The position numbers and the translations under genes were made by a program. A stretch of 64,000 nucleotides of DNA from an uncultured Flavobacteriales bacterium (GTDB lineage: Bacteria > Bacteroidota > Bacteroidia > CAIKAF01), in contig CAILUT010000047.1 in NCBI GenBank assembly GCA_903837495.1, positions 1 through 64,000 on the forward strand, read 5' to 3'. The notes under the pieces are model-generated. The model saw only the letters and a list, made by a program, of their open reading frames with translations, was not told the DNA's origin and did no database searches. Every line of letters begins with the position of its first letter. Position 1 is the stretch's first letter. Shown here one piece after another: positions 50,044 through 59,180 of this stretch.

Positions 50044-51957
50044 AAGAGTAAAAGTGAGGTTCAAAGAAAAGTGCCGTCCCGGTTGCGGACGGCGAAATAC
50101 GGTTTCATAGCGCTCATCAAATAGGTTGTGGCAGCTCAGGCCAAACTTAAATTCATTTCCCTCTGCAAGCTTTATCCGGGCTTGAATTCCCAAATCCACC
50201 AATACATATTCCCCTAAGGCTTGTACTTGATCTTCGCTGGTAAACCGTTCTGAGGTGTATTGCCCCATCAACATTCCCCCCATTCGAAACCGGGCAGATG
50301 GCCCCTTGCCCAGTCCACTTTCCATTTGCATTCCCCCCTGAGCCTGATGGGCTGGAACATAAGCCCAGCGATTCGCCCCAGCCCCTTCGCCTGCATACTG
50401 CCAGTTGTGCTGAAGCCATCCATTAAACTCGGCCATGCCTCCAATTCCTTTCCATTCTACCCGGTTCGATACCCCATGCTGAACGGCTTCAGGCCGCTGG
50501 CTGGCTTGCCATACATTTCCCATGGGCAGCCAAAGCAGGTAGTTTTTCAATGCGCCCATATAGGCTTTGCTTGTCCATGAAATCTGCTGGTTCTCTCTTT
50601 TCCAAACCATTTCCAACTGGGCATCTAGGGTGTATCCGGTCTCTGGCTTTAGCTGGGCATTCCCCCCCGGATTCCAATACAAATCGTTCAGGCTAGGCCA
50701 ACGGTAGTGCTCTCGGTAGGCAATCCCCGGTTGAATGCGCCAATGTTTTTTTGCAAAGCCATAACCCACATACAAACTGCCCACGGGCTTCAATACCTGC
50801 TCGACCGACATCGGTAGCCGAAGGCTGTAGTGTATCTTCCATTTACCCGGATTCATCTCAAGCAGGGCGTAGGGCGAAAAAAAATGCTGGGGGGCCAATC
50901 CCGCGGGATAATTTGTTTGGCTGGCCCAGGCTGCGCTTTGTTCATAACCCAGCAGGGCATTCATCCACCTCAATGCTCTCCATCTCGCTTCCAAACGAAG
51001 GTGGCCAGCCAGCGATCTAAATTCCGATTCCAGCCCCTGTTGCCGGTACACCAATGAATCTGTTACCAAGCCCAAATTCGCCATGATTCTTACATTCGCT
51101 ACCGGTTCCCAATCCAGCCGCTGAACCAGCCTTATTGATAAATCGCTTTGCCGCGCTTCTTGGTGCTGACTTCCCATGGCCGCTGGAATTTCACGCTGTG
51201 CCTGACTTATCCAGGCATGCCAGGCAGCCACCATTTTTCTCACCTTTAGAGCATAACCAGCTACCACATCGTTCTTAAAATACCGGTTGTTGCGCTGCTC
51301 CACAGCCGGAAATCCAACCACCGAAAAGTCCTGAAATTCAAAGTTGTTCTGCGCCCATTGTTGCGAAAAATACACATAACCGCGGCTTTTCCTTCCTTCC
51401 CGATGAAACCCCCAACGCCCAGCTATCCCACCAAAACTTCGGGCCTGCAATCCCCACTCAACCGCCCAGCTCGATTCCCTTAAAAAGGCGGCCGAGGTTT
51501 CAACCAATACCAAACCCCCGATGCCTCCACTGCCCCAACGCCCGGCCTCGCCCCCTTCCAAAACCTGCATGTTTTGCAATGCAGCGCTCGGAAGTATCGA
51601 AAAGTCTGCCTGCCCGGCCGATAAATAATTTAAGGGCATCCCCTCCCAAATCAATGCGGTTCGCCCAGCACCTAAACCCCGAAAAGAAACACTGCTCAAA
51701 CTCCCCGGGCCATAACTCCGCACCTGTGCACCCGTCTGGAAACTCAGCACCGATGCCGCATCCCAATGCCCTAAAGACCGCATGCGCTCTGAATCAATAC
51801 GCTGAGCCCCAGGCATTCCAAGTGCAAAACCTATGGCTTCCGAGAACTCATAGCGTCCCAGCAATATGACATATTTCTTACTGCTGTCGCTCTGCGCGCT
51901 CAGGCTAAAAAAGGAAAGTACATAAAGCCAAACCAATGGCCTTACCCATGTTTGCAT
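50029..51957 (-). CDS. TonB-dependent outer-membrane receptor, probable cobalamin receptor (BtuB-like)
   Basis: Plug domain VLSFQTGAQVRSYGPGSLSSVSFRGLGAGRTALIWEGMPLN; C-terminal FKFGLSCHNLFDERYETVFRRPQPGRHFSLNLTFTL; preceded by a cobalamin riboswitch. Confidence 0.88.
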   Translation of the reverse strand: MQTWVRPLVWLYVLSFFSLSAQSDSSKKYVILLGRYEFSEAIGFALGMPGAQRIDSERMRSLGHWDAASVLSFQTGAQVRSYGPGSLSSVSFRGLGAGRTALIWEGMPLNYLSAGQADFSILPSAALQNMQVLEGGEAGRWGSGGIGGLVLVETSAAFLRESSWAVEWGLQARSFGGIAGRWGFHREGRKSRGYVYFSQQWAQNNFEFQDFSVVGFPAVEQRNNRYFKNDVVAGYALKVRKMVAAWHAWISQAQREIPAAMGSQHQEARQSDLSIRLVQRLDWEPVANVRIMANLGLVTDSLVYRQQGLESEFRSLAGHLRLEARWRALRWMNALLGYEQSAAWASQTNYPAGLAPQHFFSPYALLEMNPGKWKIHYSLRLPMSVEQVLKPVGSLYVGYGFAKKHWRIQPGIAYREHYRWPSLNDLYWNPGGNAQLKPETGYTLDAQLEMVWKRENQQISWTSKAYMGALKNYLLWLPMGNVWQASQRPEAVQHGVSNRVEWKGIGGMAEFNGWLQHNWQYAGEGAGANRWAYVPAHQAQGGMQMESGLGKGPSARFRMGGMLMGQYTSERFTSEDQVQALGEYVLVDLGIQARIKLAEGNEFKFGLSCHNLFDERYETVFRRPQPGRHFSLNLTFTLQSKP

Positions 51958-51994
51958 ACGTAAAAGTCCTTAAATGCACACCCCCCGGCGCACG

Positions 51995-52165
51995 ATCGGT
52001 TAGGCTGGCAGGTCTCCTGGCTCTTTCCCTGTCGGCGGCCTTCCCATTTCATCGAAACAGTGGCTCAGCATACCGACGCTTATCGGAAATTACAGTTGCG
52101 GGGACAGCTTGTGCTTTTACACAATTCCCTTTTCATTTTGCCCGTAAGCAAAACACCAGCGTGCA
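51995..52165 (-). promoter_or_regulatory. cobalamin (AdoCbl) riboswitch
   Basis: Minus strand: ...AAAAGGGAATTGTGTAAAAGCACAAGCTGTCCCCGCAACTGTAA...GAGCCACTG...GGGAAGGCCGCCGACAGGGAAAGAGCCAGGAGACCTGCC, the canonical conserved boxes. Confidence 0.93.
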
Positions 52166-52190
52166 AAGGTGCGTATATTTTTTGATTTTT

Positions 52191-52345
52191 TTTGGCGCCT
52201 TTTCCTGCCGTCCCTTCAAGTCCTCGGCCCAGGGCTGTGCCGGCTGCGGGCTGCGGTGGCTCCCCCTGGTCGCCTCCTCGCTCCGGCCGGCACTAAGCCC
52301 TGCGCCTGTGGGCTTTCCGTGCCCGTCAGGGGCGCGGGCCCCTCG
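52191..52345 (+). repeat. GC-rich long-hairpin element, copy E
   Basis: GGCGCCTTTTCCTGCCGTCCCTTCAAGTCC...GGTGGCTCCCCCTGGTCGCCTCCTCGC...GGGCTTTCCGTGCCCGTCAGGGGCGCGGGCCCCTC; arms GGCCCAGGGCTGTGCCGGC / GCCGGCACTAAGCCCTGCGCC. Confidence 0.8.
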
Positions 52346-52412
52346 TTCTTTTTAAGCCCTGCATGTTGCCCTTTGCTTCAGTCCCTTTTTTATTCTCTAT
52401 TTTTGGCCCACT

Positions 52413-52874
52413 ATGGCTAGCATTGAAGAAGAAATTAAACAAAAAGCCTTTGTTAGCGAACAAGCCAAGGCAACCATTAACCTGCTCTTTACAGCCAATT
52501 GGTTGCAAAGTCAAATAAGTGCGGTTTTAAGGCCCTATGGCTTGTCGCCCGAACAATTTAATGTTCTACGCATCCTCAATGGCAGCCATCCCAATGCCAT
52601 GAGCCAAAAAGACATTCTAAGCCGCATGATTGCCCCAAAATCCAATCTAACTTTAATTGTTGGCCGACTTAAAGAAAAGAAATTCGTAAACGTCAATAGA
52701 ACCCTCCACGACAAAAGAGAATACAGCATATCCATTACCAACTCGGCTCAATCTATGCTTCAAGACCTCAATCAGGGTATGAATCAACTTCTTCGTGCTA
52801 CCCTTCCTTTAAATGCAATCGAAGCTCAAACACTGAATGCTTTGCTTGATAAAATCCGAACCCCAAATCTTTAA
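52413..52874 (+). CDS. MarR family transcriptional regulator
   Basis: LSPEQFNVLRILNGSHPNAMSQKDILSRMIAPKSNLTLIVGRLKEKKFVN winged HTH. Confidence 0.88.
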   Translation: MASIEEEIKQKAFVSEQAKATINLLFTANWLQSQISAVLRPYGLSPEQFNVLRILNGSHPNAMSQKDILSRMIAPKSNLTLIVGRLKEKKFVNVNRTLHDKREYSISITNSAQSMLQDLNQGMNQLLRATLPLNAIEAQTLNALLDKIRTPNL

Positions 52875-53920
52875 GGGGCCGAAAAGGCAGGATTGCTTAA
52901 AAACTCGGTATCGGTTAAGGCCAATAAAAAGGCAATCAAGGCTTCTTTTTCTTGGGCACTCAAATTGAGCCCTGTGCCAACATGCTTCATCAAAGGGTCT
53001 ATGGTCGCTGAAGGCTGCCCCCCCATATCATAGTGGTCAATCACTTCCTGCAAGGTAGCAAAGCGGCCGTCGTGCATATAAGGAGCCGTTTGGGCAATAT
53101 TTCGCAAGGTTGGAACCTTAAATGCCCCAATTAAATTGGGGTTCGCCACAATGCCGCCCAAACCTGAGTCTTGAAATTCTCCTTCTTTATCCAAGCCATT
53201 GTTCATAAAACTAAAGGTGGTAAACTGAAACCGCTCCTCAAAAGGGTGGCAATGAAAGCAATCGGCCGCTTCGGTGGTGTACAAATTCATGCCATGCAAT
53301 TCTTTGGGGGTCAAGGCTGCCTGACCAAGTATGTATTGGTCAAACCGCGAATTGCCTGAAATCAAAGTCCGTAAAAATTGAGCCAAGGCTTTGGTTACCT
53401 GCGTTGAATCAATATGCTCAGAACCAAACGCTTGTTTAAAAAGGCTAGGATAATCAGCGTGTTGATTTAATCTGTCCATGGCCACTATCCAAGGCAAGTT
53501 CATCTCGATGGCGTTGGGAACCGGTTCCAACAGCTGTTCCTCCAACGAAAAAGCCCTGCCGTCCCAAAACAACCGATTGTGGTAAGCCAAATTGATTAAT
53601 GGCATGGCATTTCTATTGCCTTGAGCCCCCGTAATTCCTGTACTAACCGCCGTTGCTTCAGCAAAGGAAAGCGACTGCTGATGGCAACTGGAACAGGATT
53701 GGGTAAAATCGCCCGATAAAATGGGGTCGTAAAACAACTTGCGGCCCAAAGCAACACCCTCTACGGTCAACGGATTGTCAAACGGTATTTTGGGTTCAGA
53801 AAAATGCGAAGGCAAATCTAAAGCATAGGGCGTTGGGGTATATTGCTCTTCTGCACACGAATACAAGCCCAATATGAGCAGAGGCAACAACAGCAAATAC
53901 CTTCTGTTTTTTTTCATCAA
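52871..53920 (-). CDS. di-heme cytochrome-c peroxidase (CcpA/MauG family)
   Basis: Two CxxCH motifs: CSSCHQ and CFHCHP; GVALGRKLFYDPILSGD. Confidence 0.92.
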   Translation of the reverse strand: MMKKNRRYLLLLPLLILGLYSCAEEQYTPTPYALDLPSHFSEPKIPFDNPLTVEGVALGRKLFYDPILSGDFTQSCSSCHQQSLSFAEATAVSTGITGAQGNRNAMPLINLAYHNRLFWDGRAFSLEEQLLEPVPNAIEMNLPWIVAMDRLNQHADYPSLFKQAFGSEHIDSTQVTKALAQFLRTLISGNSRFDQYILGQAALTPKELHGMNLYTTEAADCFHCHPFEERFQFTTFSFMNNGLDKEGEFQDSGLGGIVANPNLIGAFKVPTLRNIAQTAPYMHDGRFATLQEVIDHYDMGGQPSATIDPLMKHVGTGLNLSAQEKEALIAFLLALTDTEFLSNPAFSAP

Positions 53921-54447
53921 TACAAGGTACGGCTTTCTCGTTTAATAGCGTCAATGGCAGCTTGGGCAGGAATATGCTCAAATTCCATCACTACTTCCAA
54001 TATTTTTCGAACCAAATCTATGGAGGGCGATTGAGGTGAAACCTGCGATGCCGCAACATTAACCATTTTAATGCTCTCCTCTTTCGCTTTTTTTATGGCT
54101 TCCCACAAGCCCCTCGAAACATAAATTTGTTGGGTAAGGTTGTGGTCGTATTCTTGTTTTATCGATCCAATTAAATCCAAATGCAGCTCCCCAGCCGTAG
54201 CCTTGCTGCCATTCAAGCGCATCGCCAAATGCGCAGGGTGAACCCGCTCCATCAACAGCACCAAACGCTCATAGGCTTGCAAGCGCAACGGGGTTAAAGT
54301 CTGTTGGTTCAACCGCCGAATATCCATGCTTTCTTTCCGGAGCTGATGCTCTAAAAACTGCTTCATTATCATATATATGGTTATAAAAGCAACAATGGCG
54401 GGCATTGAATACTTGACAATTTCTATAAATAAATCGGCTGCTTCCAT
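53917..54447 (-). CDS. hypothetical protein, DUF7935-like
   Basis: N-terminal TM helix then ...LTPLRLQAYERLVLLMERVHPAHLAMRL; recalled family, not searched. Confidence 0.6.
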   Translation of the reverse strand: MEAADLFIEIVKYSMPAIVAFITIYMIMKQFLEHQLRKESMDIRRLNQQTLTPLRLQAYERLVLLMERVHPAHLAMRLNGSKATAGELHLDLIGSIKQEYDHNLTQQIYVSRGLWEAIKKAKEESIKMVNVAASQVSPQSPSIDLVRKILEVVMEFEHIPAQAAIDAIKRESRTLY

Positions 54448-54614
54448 ATGGCTTTCTATGCGTTGCGTAACAAAGTATGATGCAAAGGTAATACAGGTAA
54501 ACCAAAGTTTAACCCCAGTTTCCGTTGTTCCGCTTTATTCTACCCAAGAAACAATAAAACCATATCCAATGTTTTTTATAACCTTTGCTCTAACCAAAAT
54601 AACAATCAACATAC

Positions 54615-55823
54615 ATGGATAGGAACTTTGTGGCAAAGCGGGTGGAAACCATGAATGAATCAGAAACCTTGGCCATGGCCCGTAAAAGCCGTGAGCTAAA
54701 GGCTCAAGGGAAAGACATTATTAGTCTTTCGCTGGGGGAACCTGATTTTGACACGCCCGATTTTATAAAAGAAGCCGGAATTTCTGCCATTCAAGACAAC
54801 CATTCCCATTACACGCCCGTTCAAGGGTACGCCGATTTGCTGGATGCCATTGCCCTGAAGCTTAAGCGCGACCAAGGTCTCGACTACAGCCCCAAACAAA
54901 TCATCGCCTCGAACGGCGCCAAGCAAAGCATTGCAAACTTGTGCCTGGCTGTTCTAAATCCCGGCGATGAAGTTTTAGTGCCCGCACCTTATTGGGTAAG
55001 CTACCGAGAAATTATTCGCTTGGCAGGGGGCATCGCCGTAGAACTTAAAGCCGGACACGAACAAGATTTCAAGGTTTCCGCAGCCCAACTCGAACAGGCC
55101 ATTGGGCCCAAAACTAAAATGCTTATTTTCAGCTCTCCTTGCAATCCTACAGGGGCTATGATGTGCAGCTCAGAACTGTTGGAATGGACAGCCGTATTGT
55201 CAAAGCATCCGTCTATTCTTGTAGTTTCAGATGAAATTTATGAGCATATTGCCTTTGACCAACCCCACCTCAGCATCGCAACTTTTCCAGGTATGTTCCA
55301 CCGCACGGTGATCGTAAACGGAATGTCTAAGGGCTTTGCTATGACAGGTTGGCGTTTGGGCTACCTGGCAGGCCCCGTTGATGTTGTGGATGCCTGCCTG
55401 AAAATTCAGGGCCAACTAACATCGGCACCGTCCTCCATCGCTCAAAAAGCTGCCATTGCTGGCTTGTTGGCCAACCCCGCCTCCATTCAATACATGGTAG
55501 ATGCGTTTAAAATCCGCCGAGATAAAATGGCAGCAGCCGTTAAAGACATTCCCGGTTTTGTGTTGACCGTTCCCCCCGGGGCATTTTATTTGTTCCCCGA
55601 TATTTCTGAATGCCTGACCTGGAACTGGGCGGGTAAATCGGTAAAAGATGCCCAAGATTTTTGCAGCCTGATGCTCGAAGAGGCTGGAGTGGCTATGGTG
55701 CCCGGCGATGCATTCGGTGCCCCAGGTTGCGTTCGACTTTCCTATGCCGCCGATTGGTCCATTTTAGAAGACGCAGTTCAGCGAATTAAACGGGTAATTG
55801 AACACCATTATGCCCTTGGCTAA
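54615..55823 (+). CDS. pyridoxal-phosphate-dependent aminotransferase (aspartate aminotransferase, class I)
   Basis: LSLGEPDFDTPDFI; SNGAKQSIANL; SPCNPTGAM; VNGMSKGFAMTGWRLGYLAGP. Confidence 0.94.
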   Translation: MDRNFVAKRVETMNESETLAMARKSRELKAQGKDIISLSLGEPDFDTPDFIKEAGISAIQDNHSHYTPVQGYADLLDAIALKLKRDQGLDYSPKQIIASNGAKQSIANLCLAVLNPGDEVLVPAPYWVSYREIIRLAGGIAVELKAGHEQDFKVSAAQLEQAIGPKTKMLIFSSPCNPTGAMMCSSELLEWTAVLSKHPSILVVSDEIYEHIAFDQPHLSIATFPGMFHRTVIVNGMSKGFAMTGWRLGYLAGPVDVVDACLKIQGQLTSAPSSIAQKAAIAGLLANPASIQYMVDAFKIRRDKMAAAVKDIPGFVLTVPPGAFYLFPDISECLTWNWAGKSVKDAQDFCSLMLEEAGVAMVPGDAFGAPGCVRLSYAADWSILEDAVQRIKRVIEHHYALG

Positions 55824-57654
55824 GTTAATTCGCTCCATCCGCGAACGCATCAATGTTCGCATTTACTCCTCAAAAGGCAAAGCAACCGCTGTTCTTCGCT
55901 TTCTTCGGGTTACGGTCGCCTTTGCTATGGCTGCCATGCTAATTTGGGTGCACGGTTTCCCTCAAACCCTAATCGATTTGCCTTCTTATCAGTACTGGAT
56001 TCGAGCAGCCCTCTTGTTTTTTGTTGTTAGCTTTTTGGTTCGGTGGTTTTTTGACTTCGAACCTTCAAAATACCTTAAATCAAACGCGTTCGAAGCAGGA
56101 ATTCTAAGCGTAATTTTAATAGATGTTTTTTTGCGGGCCAGCTTGGGTATGCCAATGGTCGCATTCCTGTTGCCCGATTTGTCGCCAATCGATATCGCAC
56201 ATTGGAGGTTTGCTATAAGTCAATTTTTGCTCTTTCTGATAATCTTGGTCGAATTGGGCAGGCTCTCTCAACGCTTAGGTCAATTGAAAATCAATCCCTC
56301 TCATTTATTTATATCGAGTTTTATCTTGTTGATGGGCATCGGAACCCTGTTTCTGATGCTGCCCAACATGACCACCGGTCCAGGTTCCATGCCTTTTATG
56401 GACGCCCTTTTTACTTCGGTAAGCGCATCCTGCGTTACAGGTCTTATCGTTGTCGATACCGCCACCTATTTCACATGGAAAGGCCAACTGGTTATTCTGG
56501 TTTTGATTCAACTTGGAGGACTCAACATCATTTCGTTTGCTAGTTTTTTTGGAGCTTTCTTAAAAGGCGGAATCGGATTGAAGCACAACCTCATGATTCG
56601 AGATGTGATGAGTTTTGATACCCTGAGCGATTCCCGAAGCCTGATTAAACGCATCTTTCTGTTCACCTTTCTGCTGGAAGCCGCAGGTGCCCTGTATATT
56701 TATATGACCTGGGACAGTTCTGTGGTGTTTTCAAGTACCGGTTCTCGGATTTTCCATTCTGTTTTCCATTCTGTTTCGGCCTTTAACAATGCCGGATTTA
56801 GCACCTTTACCAACGGCCTGTTTGAGCAGGGTGTACGCAACAGCTATGTGATGCATTTTGGTATTGCAGGACTCATTTTTTTTGGTGGAATTGGCGTTAC
56901 AGTGCTCAACGATTTGTTTGCTCCTGAGGCCCTGCGCATGCGCATGCGTACCCCCTGGCGCCGCCTCGAAACCAGTACCCGCCTTTCTTTGTACACTTCT
57001 TTAATTTTATTGGGTGTTGGTGCCATCGGTTTTGCTGCCCTTGAATCTTTTAATCCAGCCCAACATTCCGAAGGGGGATTTCTTCAAATGAATTGGTTTG
57101 AACAAACCATTGCTTCTATCTTTCAAAGCATGAGCACCCGCACCGCCGGATTCAACAGCATTGATGTTTCCATTCTTGGCGTTCCAACCTTGCTGATGTT
57201 TATGGTTTTGATGTTTATCGGAGCATCCAGTGGAGGTACCGGTGGCGGCATTAAAACCAGTACGTTTGCCGTTGTTTTTTTATCGGCCCTGGCTACCATT
57301 CGCGGAAAAAAATACGTTCAAATTTACCGCAGAACCATTGGCTATGATTTGGTGAACAAAGCATCTTCCATTTTTTTGTTTTCCGTTTCAGTCATTTTCG
57401 TCGGCGTGTTCGCCCTTAGCATACTTGAACCCCATGTCCCTTTTGTGCAGTTGCTGTTTGAGCAAATTTCTGCGGTTGCCACCGTTGGGCTAAGTACTGG
57501 AATTACGGGTGACCTGAGCTCGGGCAGCCGCATTGTAATTATCTTAAGCATGTTTATTGGCAGGGTAGGGGTGCTCACCGTTGCCGTAGCTGTAAGCCGA
57601 AGGGTCGATACGAACAACTACAAATACCGAGAAGCGCACATTATGCTGGGCTAA
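55810..57654 (+). CDS. TrkH/KtrB family potassium uptake protein
   Basis: SVSASCVTGLIVVDTATYFTWKGQ, SVFHSVSAFNNAGFSTF, STRTAGFNSID selectivity-loop-like repeats. Confidence 0.92.
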   Translation: MPLAKLIRSIRERINVRIYSSKGKATAVLRFLRVTVAFAMAAMLIWVHGFPQTLIDLPSYQYWIRAALLFFVVSFLVRWFFDFEPSKYLKSNAFEAGILSVILIDVFLRASLGMPMVAFLLPDLSPIDIAHWRFAISQFLLFLIILVELGRLSQRLGQLKINPSHLFISSFILLMGIGTLFLMLPNMTTGPGSMPFMDALFTSVSASCVTGLIVVDTATYFTWKGQLVILVLIQLGGLNIISFASFFGAFLKGGIGLKHNLMIRDVMSFDTLSDSRSLIKRIFLFTFLLEAAGALYIYMTWDSSVVFSSTGSRIFHSVFHSVSAFNNAGFSTFTNGLFEQGVRNSYVMHFGIAGLIFFGGIGVTVLNDLFAPEALRMRMRTPWRRLETSTRLSLYTSLILLGVGAIGFAALESFNPAQHSEGGFLQMNWFEQTIASIFQSMSTRTAGFNSIDVSILGVPTLLMFMVLMFIGASSGGTGGGIKTSTFAVVFLSALATIRGKKYVQIYRRTIGYDLVNKASSIFLFSVSVIFVGVFALSILEPHVPFVQLLFEQISAVATVGLSTGITGDLSSGSRIVIILSMFIGRVGVLTVAVAVSRRVDTNNYKYREAHIMLG

Positions 57655-57712
57655 TTCCAGTTCATCCGTTCAATCTACCATTATTGCCTACCTTTGCAAG
57701 CAAAAGCAAGGC

Positions 57713-58432
57713 ATGAGCGTTACGCCATATACCTCAAGTAAGAGCAAAAAGGAACAGGTAACTCAGATGTTCGATTCCATTTCAGGGAAGTACGATCTGC
57801 TGAACCGCACCCTGAGCATGGGAATAGACCGCATTTGGAGGGCTAGAGTCGTTCGCGAAATACAGCGTCAAAGTCCCGAATCCCTGCTTGATGTAGCAAC
57901 CGGTACCGGCGATTTGATTCTGGCCGCCGCCCCGGCAGTTCAAAAAAGTTTGGTAGGCTTGGATATTTCGCCCGGCATGTTGGAATTAGGAAAACAAAAG
58001 GTCGAAAAAAGCGCTTTTCATAGCCGCATTCAAATGCAGGTTGGTGATGCCGAAAACCTACCCTTTAACGAAGGCTCTTTTCAAGCCATTACTTGCGCCT
58101 TTGGAGTGCGTAATTTTGAAAACCTACAGGCTGGACTGTCTGAATTTTACCGTACGCTAAGCCCGAATGGAAAAACCTATGTTTTGGAGTTTAGCCGCCC
58201 CACTCAGGGGGTATTGGCCGCCCTTTTTCTTTTCTATTTTCGCCATATATTGCCTAAAATAGGACGATTGGTTAGCAAAGACCCGACAGCTTATACGTAT
58301 TTGCCCCAAAGTGTCGCCGCTTTTCCCGACGGAGAAGATTTTTTGAATGAACTGCGGCAGGTTGGCTTTAAAAATGTCCGACAACACCGCATGACTTTGG
58401 GCGTAGCTACCCTGTATATTGCCGAAAAATAA
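57713..58432 (+). CDS. ubiE: bifunctional demethylmenaquinone / ubiquinone methyltransferase
   Basis: VTQMFDSISGKYDLLNRTLSMGIDRIWR; DVATGTGDLILAA; VRNFENLQAGLSEFYRTLSP. Confidence 0.94.
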   Translation: MSVTPYTSSKSKKEQVTQMFDSISGKYDLLNRTLSMGIDRIWRARVVREIQRQSPESLLDVATGTGDLILAAAPAVQKSLVGLDISPGMLELGKQKVEKSAFHSRIQMQVGDAENLPFNEGSFQAITCAFGVRNFENLQAGLSEFYRTLSPNGKTYVLEFSRPTQGVLAALFLFYFRHILPKIGRLVSKDPTAYTYLPQSVAAFPDGEDFLNELRQVGFKNVRQHRMTLGVATLYIAEK

Positions 58433-58463
58433 TTCAGCCTTGAGGCCGTTTCCCTTCCATATT

Positions 58464-59180
58464 ATGGTTCAAAGAGGCTTTTTTATGCTCATGGTATTGC
58501 TGCTTGCAGGTCAAGCTCAGGCACAACAACGCCGACGAAGCCAGAAAGCCGTGAAAACAGAAAATATGCCCAAATACGACCGCCGGAAATTTCATTTTGG
58601 CATTAATTTAGGTATCTCGCATGCAGGCTTGGCCATTAGGCCAAGAGGCGATTTGCGGGAGCTGCTTCCCGATACCGTTTATGGGGTACGTTCGGTTTGG
58701 CAGCCTGGTTTCTCGATGGGTATAGAATCCAACATGCGTCTTACCGAGCTTTTAGATCTGAGGTTTACGCCTACCTTGACTCTAGCAAGTCGGTATCTTG
58801 AATTTGACCGACCCAGCGGCATCGATGTGTTCCAGTTTGAATCTACCCTCGCTGAATTCCCCGTTTATATAAAATTCAAGTCGGTGCGGCTTACCAATTT
58901 CAGAATGTATTTAATTGGTGGATTTAAATACACCTTCGATATGGCTAGCAAGGTTGGTGCCGAAGACGGTGCCTCCTATCCCATAAAATTAAGGCCCCAC
59001 GATTTGATTACCGAGGCAGGCATTGGCATGGACTTTTATACGCCCTTTTTTAAGTTTTCACCTCAATTAAAAGTGTCTTGGGGTTTGTTGGATTTGAATT
59101 ACCCAGAATCTAATTTTTACAACCAAAGCATTGATGCCATGCGCACCCGCGCGGTGTACATTAGCTTTTTGTTCGAGTAA
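58464..59180 (+). CDS. porT: PorT family outer membrane protein of the type IX secretion system
   Basis: Signal peptide; KFHFGINLGISHAGLAIRP...SVWQPGFSMGIESNMRLTELLDLRFTPTLTLASRYLEF; typical position downstream of ubiE. Confidence 0.85.
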   Translation: MVQRGFFMLMVLLLAGQAQAQQRRRSQKAVKTENMPKYDRRKFHFGINLGISHAGLAIRPRGDLRELLPDTVYGVRSVWQPGFSMGIESNMRLTELLDLRFTPTLTLASRYLEFDRPSGIDVFQFESTLAEFPVYIKFKSVRLTNFRMYLIGGFKYTFDMASKVGAEDGASYPIKLRPHDLITEAGIGMDFYTPFFKFSPQLKVSWGLLDLNYPESNFYNQSIDAMRTRAVYISFLFE

